Source: JAJFUE01 sp039683515 (GTDB lineage Bacteria > Sumerlaeota > Sumerlaeia > MVZB01). From it: 5,420 nucleotides of DNA. Of the stretch, positions 1 to 5,299 are shown piece by piece (position 1 is the stretch's first letter; every line of letters begins with the position of its first letter). A program made the translations under genes and the position numbers. The notes beneath the pieces are model-generated. The model did no database searches, was not told where the DNA came from, and was given only the letters and a program-made list of their open reading frames with translations. The stretch is taken from NCBI GenBank assembly GCA_039683515.1, contig JBDKRG010000055.1, positions 1-5,420 on the forward strand, written 5' to 3'.

Positions 1-180
1 GCCTGGGAAAACGAGGCTCCAGACGCAGGATGAGGCTAGCACGGAAGCTTTGGGCTTGGGTATTCCCTTACGGGCTCTTAATGCCCTTGTGGGAAACTAA
101 TTTTTGGGAAATGCGGATTTTTTGCGCCGATGCGCGCGCGGCGGCAATGCTTTTCGAAAATACCGCTATGATTGCGCAAT
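1..180. other. Downstream flank of the operon, no gene seen; two short palindromes
   Basis: No supported coding region is seen. Directly after the histidine kinase TAA are two perfect 10-bp palindromes, ATTGCGCAAT (171-180) and TTTTCGAAAA (151-160), and a weak GGGC/GCCC hairpin at 72-86. The GC-rich stretch at 126-145 is followed on the minus strand by A residues rather than T, so it is not an intrinsic terminator. I therefore see no clear end to the operon transcript. The base composition is visibly more AT-rich than the genes. Confidence 0.4.
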
Positions 181-1716
181 TTACGCGACCGGGTAGATGA
201 TCGTGAACGTCGAGCCCTGGCCGATCTGGCTGGAGACCTGGATGCGGCCGCCGGTCTGGTCGAGCTGCTTCTTGACGATGGCCAGGCCGATGCCCATCCC
301 CTGGTAGTGGCGCGTCAGGTTGCTGTCGACCTGGTAGAAGAGATCGAAAATGGGCTCGATCTGGCTGGGGGCGATGCCGATGCCGTCGTCGGCGATGCTG
401 ATGCGCAGGTCCTTGCCGTCGCGCTCGAAGCGGACGCGCACGCGGCCGTCGACCTTGCCGAACTTGATCGCGTTGTCGATCAGGTGGAAATAAATGCGCT
501 CGAGCGTGACGGGGGTGGTGAGGATCTCGGGGACGGGGGCCGTGACCTCGGGGTCGACGGCGATGTTCTTGTGGGCGCGGCGGTGCTCGAGGCGCGGCAG
601 CGTGTGCATGAGGACGTTGAGCGGGTCGACCGGCACGAGCTGGACGCGGCGCGACTGCTGGGAGTCGAGCTCGGCGATCTCGATGACGTCGTTGACCTTG
701 CCGGTGAGCAGATCGCTGTGGGCGAGGATGCGCTCGAGGACCTCGCGCTGGCCGGGCGAGAGCTGGCCGATCTTGTTGCCGAGCATGAGCTGGACGTAGC
801 CGGTGATGGCCGTCAGGGGGGTGCGCAGCTCGTGGCTGATCGTCGCCAGGAAATTGCTCTTGAGCTGGTCCAGGGCGCGGATGTCGTTGTAGGCCTCCTC
901 CAGGTCCTTGACCATCTCGGCGTTTTCGAGGGCGAGGCCGACTTGGCCGATGAACCAGTCGATGTGGAGCAGGTCGAGCTCGCCGGGCTCCTCGCGCTGG
1001 TGGAGGCGGTCGGCGATGAGCGCGAGGCGCGGGCCGCGGTTGGTGCGGATGATCGACCAGACGGTGGCGCGCGGGAACATGGCGATGAGCCGGGGGGGGA
1101 GGTCGGAGGCTTCCAGCTCGGCGCGCGTGACGAGGCGCGAGCCGGTCCTCTGGAGCAGCTCGTCCATGAACCGGACGCCGGAATGGCCGTCGCCGGAGGC
1201 CTGGGCGCGGGGGCAGAAGATCTCGATGCCGCGCCACTGGTCGAGCAGCTCGGTGGCGGCGCCGAACTTCTGGTACATCGTGATCCAGAACGAGTGGTGG
1301 GTCAGCTCGTCCATCGAGGTGCGCAGGAGGGACTGTTCCTCCTCGGTCGTTTCGAGGCCGTCGATGTGGCGCATCATGTCGGCGATCGATTTTTCCTCCT
1401 CGGCGACCTCGCGCTGAAGCCGCTCGTGCTCGGCGCGGCTGCGGGCGCCGAGGGCGGAGATGCCGCGGAAGCTGCGGGAGGCCTCGTCGTAGGACGCCAG
1501 GAGCGCCCGCGAGAAATTGAGGGCCGAGCTCGAAATGATGCTGGTCAGGATGATGGAGTGCAGGTCGTCGACGTTGAGGGTGGAGCGCAGGGCCGCGTGG
1601 ACGCGGTTGATCATGCGGATGCGGTCGACCTGGCGGCGGATCGACTTGAGGCGGCGGCGCTCGACGGCGTCGCCCGGCCTCTCGGCCGCGGGCTGTGTGG
1701 GGTTCTCAGGGGACAT
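181..1716 (-). CDS. Soluble sensor histidine kinase with GAF-like input region
   Basis: This 511-residue protein is a probable cytoplasmic sensor histidine kinase that autophosphorylates and passes phosphate to a response regulator not present here. Residues 1-45 are charged and helical. Residues about 47-265 look like a GAF-type sensor domain, ending in the typical exit helix (VGLALENAEMVKDLEEAYNDI), and are interrupted at about 92-165 by a charged helical insertion. HisKA follows, with SHELRTP at 294-300 and His295 as the predicted phospho-acceptor. The HATPase domain has an N box around Asn415 (HLIDNAIKFG), a G1 box DDGIGI at 443-448, an F-box-like IFDLFYQ, and a G2 box GMGIGLAI at 473-480, so it looks catalytically intact. 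No membrane segment or receiver domain is seen. The ATG lies 1 nt after the stop of the RsbW-like gene, with GAGG 9 nt upstream, so it is the fourth gene of the operon. The family call is secure; the signal and partner are unknown. Confidence 0.93.
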   Translation of the reverse strand: MSPENPTQPAAERPGDAVERRRLKSIRRQVDRIRMINRVHAALRSTLNVDDLHSIILTSIISSSALNFSRALLASYDEASRSFRGISALGARSRAEHERLQREVAEEEKSIADMMRHIDGLETTEEEQSLLRTSMDELTHHSFWITMYQKFGAATELLDQWRGIEIFCPRAQASGDGHSGVRFMDELLQRTGSRLVTRAELEASDLPPRLIAMFPRATVWSIIRTNRGPRLALIADRLHQREEPGELDLLHIDWFIGQVGLALENAEMVKDLEEAYNDIRALDQLKSNFLATISHELRTPLTAITGYVQLMLGNKIGQLSPGQREVLERILAHSDLLTGKVNDVIEIAELDSQQSRRVQLVPVDPLNVLMHTLPRLEHRRAHKNIAVDPEVTAPVPEILTTPVTLERIYFHLIDNAIKFGKVDGRVRVRFERDGKDLRISIADDGIGIAPSQIEPIFDLFYQVDSNLTRHYQGMGIGLAIVKKQLDQTGGRIQVSSQIGQGSTFTIIYPVA

Positions 1717-1717
1717 C

Positions 1718-2161
1718 TCAGGCCGCCTCGGAGCGGTATTTGCGGAGCATGACGCGCGTGCCGGCGTTGGGGGCCGAGTCGACTTCCATCTCGTCCATGA
1801 AGCGCCGCATGATCAGCAGGCCGAGGCCGCCGAAGGCGCCGCGGTCGAGCCGGCAGTATTCCTCGATCGAGCCGAGGGGGTGGAAATCGGCGGGGCAACC
1901 GCCGCGGCCGTGGTCGATGACGTGGATGGTGAGGGCCTCGGGGGAGCTGTCCAGCTGCAGCGTGATCATGCGCCGGTCGTCGCCGTCGAGATAGGCGTGC
2001 TCGGCGACGTTGCTGCACGCCTCGTCGACCGCCATTTCGATCTTGATCGCGTCCTCGCCGCTGAAGCCGCACTGCTCGGCGGCGCGGCTGACGTACTGGC
2101 GCAGCAGGCTCAGGACGGCGCGATCGGCAAGGCAGGTGTAGCGGACAGGGAAGTCGGTCAT
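1718..2161 (-). CDS. RsbW-like anti-sigma factor / serine protein kinase (HATPase_c)
   Basis: This 147-residue single-domain GHKL ATPase is of the RsbW/SpoIIAB type, which bind a target such as a sigma factor and phosphorylate a STAS antagonist on serine. It has the usual length for the family. The N box is MAVDEACSNVAEHAY at 43-57, with Glu47 and Asn51 in the expected general-base and Mg-binding places. The G1 box is DHGRG at 83-87, and the lid and G2 region is GGLGLLIMRRFMDE at 111-124. There is no HisKA or sensor domain, which separates it from the histidine kinase downstream. Its ATG starts 9 nt after the STAS stop, and a GAGG with 7-nt spacing overlaps that TGA, so translation is probably coupled. 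It sits between its likely substrate gene (STAS) and a histidine kinase. The actual target is not encoded in this window. A serine kinase acting only on the STAS protein, with a non-sigma output, is also possible. Confidence 0.92.
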   Translation of the reverse strand: MTDFPVRYTCLADRAVLSLLRQYVSRAAEQCGFSGEDAIKIEMAVDEACSNVAEHAYLDGDDRRMITLQLDSSPEALTIHVIDHGRGGCPADFHPLGSIEEYCRLDRGAFGGLGLLIMRRFMDEMEVDSAPNAGTRVMLRKYRSEAA

Positions 2162-2170
2162 GAGGGAACC

Positions 2171-2527
2171 TCAGCTGAGTGCTTGCATGGCGCTGGCCCG
2201 ATCGCTGGCGAAATGGAAAATCTTGGTGAAGCCGAGCAGGTCCAGCACGGCGTAGACCTTGGGCTGGGGGTTCAGGATGACGAGCTCGCCCCCCTTGCGG
2301 CGGACCTGCTGGAGCAGGACCATGAGCGAGCCGATCCCGGCCGAGGAGATGTAGCTCAGCTCCTCGAAGTTGAGGAGGAACCGGTTGACGTCGCGTTCGA
2401 GCTCCTCCTCCATGCGCCCGTCGAACGTGTTGACGGTGTGGGCGTCGAGGAAGCCGCTGACGTGGACCTCGACGATCGCCCCGGAGGCCGAAGATTCCTG
2501 GGTGACGTCGATTGAAAACGGTTTCAT
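2171..2527 (-). CDS. STAS-domain anti-sigma factor antagonist (RsbV/SpoIIAA-like)
   Basis: This 118-residue single STAS domain is the usual length for the family. In partner switching the dephosphorylated form binds and sequesters the RsbW-type kinase, and phosphorylation releases it. It carries the early signature VSGFLDAHTVNTF (23-35), matching the G-E-L-D region of SpoIIAA, and the phosphorylation loop YISSAGIGSL (59-68). Aligned by eye with B. subtilis SpoIIAA FMDSSGLG, Ser62 falls on the phosphorylated Ser58; the preceding Asp is replaced by Ser61 and the following Ser by Ala63. The C-terminal VYAVLDLLGFTKIF (91-104) matches the family's late helix. Its ATG overlaps the stop of the phosphatase gene (ATGA, 4 nt), and a perfect AGGAGG lies 10 nt upstream inside the end of that gene. 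It is flanked by its predicted phosphatase and kinase. The family call is firm; the phospho-site is an inference. Confidence 0.93.
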   Translation of the reverse strand: MKPFSIDVTQESSASGAIVEVHVSGFLDAHTVNTFDGRMEEELERDVNRFLLNFEELSYISSAGIGSLMVLLQQVRRKGGELVILNPQPKVYAVLDLLGFTKIFHFASDRASAMQALS

Positions 2528-4068
2528 GATCCGATTGCCTCCTGCTCGACTCCGCTTTCGACCCGGACAAGGCTTTCGCCGATGCCGCCGATGCGGCTGC
2601 CGGCGGCGGCCGGTTCGGTGACGCCGATGGCCAGCATGGTGATGTCGTCGTGTTGCGGAATACCGAGCGTGAACTGATGTATATCCTGAAGGATATCGCG
2701 AATGACGGGTTCGGCGCCGGAGTGGGCGCGGCGGCGCAGCCGGCCGATGAGCCGGTCGCGGCCGTACTCGGCGCTGGCCTGGTCCATCGCCTCGATGACG
2801 CCGTCGGTGTAAAGCAGGACGAGGTCGCCGCGGTTGAGCTGCACCTCGACCTCCTCGTTGCACTCGAAGAGCTCGGGGCTGACGAGGCCCAGGGCGATCC
2901 CCTCGGGGGCGACCTGGACGACGTTGTCGTCGTTCTCGCCGAGGATGAGGAGGGGCTCGTGGCCGGCGCGCACGAAGCGGATCCGGCCGCTGCGCAGGTC
3001 CAGGATGCCGTAGATCATCGTGATGAAGACGTTTTCGCGGGTGTCCTGGAGGAGGCGCTCGTTGACGCGGGCCAGGACCTGCTTGGGCGACAGGGTCGAG
3101 TGGGCCTCGGCGCGCAGGACGGCGCGCACCATGGCCATGATGAGCGCGCCGGGGATCCCCTTGCCCGAGACGTCGGCGATGACGAGGGCGAGGTGGTCGG
3201 GGTCGATCTCGAAGAAATCGTAGTAGTCGCCGCCGACGATCGTGGCCGCCTCGCTGACGGCGTAGAACTCGTAGCCCTCGATCATCGGGAATTTGCGCGG
3301 CAGGAGCATGCGCTGGAAATCGTGCGCGACCGAGAGCTCCTGCTCGAGGCGCTGCTGCTCGGCGAGGACGTCGTAGAGCTTGACGAGGTCGACGGTGACG
3401 GCGGCCTGGTCGGCGAGGGCCTGGAGGAGGGCGAGGTCGCGCGAGTCGAACGTCGCCCCCTCGCCGAGCTTGTTGACCACGACGAACACGCCGAGGACCT
3501 CGCCGCGGACGCGCAGCGGGCAGAGGATCAGCGAGTGGACCTGCGCCAGGAGCGCGGCGTTGCGGGGGAAGCGCGGATCGCTTTCGGGGTCGGTCACGAG
3601 GAGCGGCTCGCCCTGCTCGAGGACGAGGCCGAGGACGCCCTCGCCCGGGCGGATGCGGTCGTGCTTGACGAGGTCGGGGTCGTCGTATTCGCCGCGGTCC
3701 TCGCCCTCGCCGGTCTTGTGCAGCGGGGGGAAGGGGCCGTAGACGACCCGGGCCTGAAGCGTGCCGTCGGTCTCGTCGACGACGAAGATCGCGCCCGACT
3801 CGGAACGGGTCGCCTGGACGATGTAGTCGGTGATGATTTTGAGCGTTTCGTCGAGGTCGATCTTGCTCGTGATTCTCTCGCCGAGCTTGTCGATGAGGGA
3901 GAGGACCGCTTCCTGCTCCTTCTGGGCCTGGCGGCCCAGCGAGCGCAGATGACCGATGCGGCCGTAGAGAACACCGACCCACATCAGCATCACGAGGAGG
4001 AGAAGGAGCAAAGCGCTAACAATAAACACGGACACGGATGTTATGACCCCACCGGCTCGGCATGGCAT
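2524..4068 (-). CDS. Membrane-anchored GAF-SpoIIE PP2C serine phosphatase (RsbU-like)
   Basis: This protein is a predicted phosphatase that removes phosphate from the neighbouring STAS protein. Counting 514 residues from the ATG at 4068, residues about 9-36 form one hydrophobic helix (ITSVSVFIVSALLLLLLVML), which should anchor it to the inner membrane with the rest cytoplasmic. About 65-230 is a GAF domain. About 228-255 is a helical linker ending AHDFQRMLLP, the usual lead-in to SpoIIE phosphatases. About 260-485 is the PP2C domain, with metal-binding motifs VGGDYYDFF (278-286, Asp281), ADVSGKG (298-304, Asp299), LLYTDG (418-423, Asp422) and DDI (474-476). All expected Asp residues are present. 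An alternative TTG start at 4098 adds ten residues; I prefer the ATG because the TTG lies inside a 17-bp palindrome and its GAGGG is 12 nt away. Neither start has an ideal ribosome site. It is the first gene of the operon and overlaps the STAS gene by 4 nt. Confidence 0.93.
   Translation of the reverse strand: MPCRAGGVITSVSVFIVSALLLLLLVMLMWVGVLYGRIGHLRSLGRQAQKEQEAVLSLIDKLGERITSKIDLDETLKIITDYIVQATRSESGAIFVVDETDGTLQARVVYGPFPPLHKTGEGEDRGEYDDPDLVKHDRIRPGEGVLGLVLEQGEPLLVTDPESDPRFPRNAALLAQVHSLILCPLRVRGEVLGVFVVVNKLGEGATFDSRDLALLQALADQAAVTVDLVKLYDVLAEQQRLEQELSVAHDFQRMLLPRKFPMIEGYEFYAVSEAATIVGGDYYDFFEIDPDHLALVIADVSGKGIPGALIMAMVRAVLRAEAHSTLSPKQVLARVNERLLQDTRENVFITMIYGILDLRSGRIRFVRAGHEPLLILGENDDNVVQVAPEGIALGLVSPELFECNEEVEVQLNRGDLVLLYTDGVIEAMDQASAEYGRDRLIGRLRRRAHSGAEPVIRDILQDIHQFTLGIPQHDDITMLAIGVTEPAAAGSRIGGIGESLVRVESGVEQEAIGS
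2538..2543 (-). promoter_or_regulatory. Perfect AGGAGG ribosome binding site of the STAS gene
   Basis: AGGAGG on the minus strand lies 10 nt before the STAS ATG, inside the last codons of the phosphatase gene. It is the strongest Shine-Dalgarno in the operon; the next two genes have only GAGG (2172-2169, 7-nt spacing; 1729-1726, 9-nt spacing). It could raise the antagonist level above that of the phosphatase, which would suit its stoichiometric role. Confidence 0.6.
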
Positions 4069-4092
4069 GCCGAACCCGCCCGCGAAATTACT

Positions 4093-4109
4093 TGGCAAAA
4101 AATTTGCCA
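4093..4109. promoter_or_regulatory. 17-bp perfect palindrome, candidate operator
   Basis: TGGCAAA-AAA-TTTGCCA is an inverted repeat with 7-bp arms around an AAA centre. It sits roughly 10-25 nt downstream of the predicted transcription start and before the preferred ATG of the phosphatase gene. The place and symmetry suit a repressor operator, or a small hairpin in the mRNA leader. No regulator gene is in the window to pair with it. A repeat of this size in an AT-richer spacer could be chance, but it stands out from the GC-rich surroundings. Confidence 0.4.
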
Positions 4110-4123
4110 GCCCTCATTGAGGT

Positions 4124-4153
4124 ATCTTACTGACAGTGTGCGGACAGGGTCAA
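4124..4153 (-). promoter_or_regulatory. Predicted sigma70-type promoter of the partner-switching operon
   Basis: On the minus strand, TTGACC (4153-4148) matches the -35 consensus at five of six places. An 18-nt spacer separates it from TAAGAT (4129-4124), four of six for the -10. Transcription would start near 4117, giving a leader of about 50 nt to the ATG at 4068. It lies in the spacer after the glycosyltransferase stop, so the four signalling genes can be transcribed on their own. This is a pattern match by eye; the host's sigma-factor preferences are unknown. Confidence 0.5.
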
Positions 4154-4198
4154 CCCCGATCAACCACAACGCGGCTTTGGGAATCACATTTTCGTGCG

Positions 4199-5140
4199 TC
4201 AGCGCAAGCCCAGCAGTTGCCGGTCGGGGCGGCCGGCGGCGGCGCGCGCGCGGCGCAGGCGCAGGACGGCCGGGAGCCGGGCCAGCGCCGCCAGCAGCGC
4301 GCGGCCCCAGCCGGCCGGGGCGCCGTCGGCGGTCAGGACGAGCCGCGGGAGGCCAAGGCAATGCCGGGCAAGCAGGCCAAAGTCGGCCAGGCTCGCCCAG
4401 TTGAACAGCAGGTGGTTGCGCTTGAGCATGAGCGCCAGGCCGTAGTCGCCGAGGCGGTCGCGCATCGAGCCCTTGCCGAGGTGCCACGCCACCGCCCTGG
4501 GGTCGTAAAGGACCGACCAGCCGCGGCGGCGCGCCTGCCAGGCCAGGTCGTAGTCCTCCCAGTAGCCCGGCTCGAAGAGCCCCGCGAAGCCGCCGAGGGC
4601 GAGGAACTTGGCCCGGTCGATCAGGCAGGCGCCGGCCTGGAAGAAGCCGGCCTCGGTCCAGTCGTCGCTGTCGAACGGGTCCTGGACGATGAGGCCGCGC
4701 TCCCAGCGGGCGTTCTGGCCGCCGTGGTTGGGGGCGCCGGTCGTCCAGTCGAGGGTGCGCGCGCCGATGACGAACAGGCGGCCGGGGTCGGCAAACGAAT
4801 TCAGGATGCCGATGAGCCGCTCGCAGAAATCCTCGCGCAGGGCCAGGTCGTTGTTGAGGAGGAAGACCCAGTCGGCCGTCGACGCCGCCATCCCGCGGCC
4901 GACCGCCTCGCCGAAGCCGACGTTGCGCTCCCAGCGGACGAGTTTCACGGAGGGGAATGAGGAGGCAATGATCTCGGCCGAGCGGTCGCCGCTGGCGTCG
5001 TCGGTGACGACGACTTCCATCGGGATGCCCGCGCGGCGCACGGCGGCGAGCACGGAGCCCAAGCAGCGCTCGATGAACGCCGCCCCGTTCCAGTTGGGGA
5101 TCACGACGCCGAAGGTGCGGGATGTGGCTGCATTGCTCAT
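4199..5140 (-). CDS. Glycosyltransferase family 2 (WcaE/rhamnosyltransferase-like)
   Basis: This is a predicted inverting GT-A glycosyltransferase that moves a sugar from a nucleotide-sugar donor onto a cell-surface or secreted glycan. The 313-residue length is typical. Numbered from the ATG at 5140, the N-terminal strand and nucleotide-binding motif are VVIPNWNG (12-19) and VVVTDDASGD (43-52). The DxD-equivalent metal site is LLNNDL (94-99). An acceptor-side GGFAGLFEPGYWEDYDLAW (183-201) carries the catalytic-base-like WEDYD. The hydrophobic or amphipathic C-terminal tail (about 232-300), rich in Arg at the end, may sit on the membrane. A TTG directly before the ATG is an alternative start, and an in-frame TGA lies just upstream. 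No Shine-Dalgarno is visible. The gene is about 130 nt upstream of the partner-switching operon, with a separate promoter between them. The family is certain; donor and acceptor sugars cannot be told, and no other glycan gene is in the window. Confidence 0.92.
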   Translation of the reverse strand: MSNAATSRTFGVVIPNWNGAAFIERCLGSVLAAVRRAGIPMEVVVTDDASGDRSAEIIASSFPSVKLVRWERNVGFGEAVGRGMAASTADWVFLLNNDLALREDFCERLIGILNSFADPGRLFVIGARTLDWTTGAPNHGGQNARWERGLIVQDPFDSDDWTEAGFFQAGACLIDRAKFLALGGFAGLFEPGYWEDYDLAWQARRRGWSVLYDPRAVAWHLGKGSMRDRLGDYGLALMLKRNHLLFNWASLADFGLLARHCLGLPRLVLTADGAPAGWGRALLAALARLPAVLRLRRARAAAGRPDRQLLGLR

Positions 5141-5146
5141 CAATGC

Positions 5147-5175
5147 AACATATCAACCGCATGTGGACTGCGCAA
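5147..5175 (-). promoter_or_regulatory. Weak candidate promoter of the glycosyltransferase gene, possibly leaderless
   Basis: On the minus strand TTGCGC (5175-5170) and TATGTT (5152-5147) are 17 nt apart. The second element fits TANNNT and ends 6 nt before the ATG at 5140. A start 6-7 nt past the -10 would fall on or next to the ATG, and no Shine-Dalgarno is seen, so a leaderless transcript is possible. The -35-like element is poor and lies in a hairpin arm, so the call is tentative. Confidence 0.25.
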
Positions 5176-5191
5176 GCTTGCTTGCGCTTTT
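5170..5191 (+). terminator. GC hairpin followed by four Ts (possible plus-strand terminator)
   Basis: GCGCAAG-CTTG-CTTGCGC (5170-5187) forms a 7-bp stem with a 4-nt loop, followed on the plus strand by TTTT (5188-5191). This is the shape of a short intrinsic terminator for plus-strand transcription. No plus-strand gene exists in the window, so it might stop antisense transcription or simply be part of the palindrome-rich repeat next to it. The T run is short. Confidence 0.25.
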
Positions 5192-5286
5192 GCCAGGGGA
5201 GCTTGCTCCCCGTTTGTAAATAACTGCATTCGCCGAGCGCCATCCCGCAACGCAATGATCGGCGGCGGGGAGCAAGCTTCCCTGGC
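5192..5286. repeat. 20-bp inverted repeat pair with palindromic arms (REP/BIME-like)
   Basis: The left arm at 5192-5211 (GCCAGGGGAGCTTGCTCCCC) and the right arm at 5267-5286 are inverted copies that agree at 19 of 20 positions. The left arm also contains its own perfect hairpin, GGGGAGC-TT-GCTCCCC (5196-5211). The right arm carries the single change (GGGAAGCTTGCTCCCC on the minus strand), which weakens its own hairpin. The 55 nt between the arms (5212-5266) hold nothing coding that I can see. Paired palindromic units in opposite orientation resemble REP doublets (BIMEs) or a small non-autonomous element. No transposase or target-site duplication is seen. Confidence 0.55.
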
Positions 5287-5299
5287 TTTTAATCGCTTG

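Noticed and set aside
172..1752. Plus-strand open frame of 526 codons opposite the histidine kinase
   Set aside because: It is repetitive in composition (Asp, Glu, Ala, Val, Gly and Leu), has no recognisable domain, and mirrors GC-ending codons of a clear kinase on the other strand. It is a typical antisense shadow in GC-rich DNA.
2528..3982. Long upstream extension of the STAS reading frame
   Set aside because: The extension is Arg, Pro and His rich shadow sequence across the phosphatase gene. The STAS domain begins right at the ATG at 2527, which has a perfect ribosome site.
4148..4198. Intrinsic terminator after the glycosyltransferase
   Set aside because: The only dyad is the tiny GGGT-TG-ACCC and it is not followed by a T run, so no terminator is called.
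2650..4404. Plus-strand open frame of 584 codons opposite the phosphatase and into the glycosyltransferase
   Set aside because: It crosses the operon promoter and two genes, has antisense low-complexity composition and shows no motif. The minus-strand genes have full catalytic motifs.
4041..5255. Minus-strand frame of 404 codons overlapping the glycosyltransferase, suspected of being a frameshifted extension
   Set aside because: The glycosyltransferase has all motifs and a normal length in its own frame. The other frame is Arg and Pro rich with no domain, and its end reads through the spacer by chance.
5170..5286. Possible CRISPR array or insertion sequence end
   Set aside because: The repeats are inverted rather than direct, have no regular spacers, and no transposase or cas gene is present.
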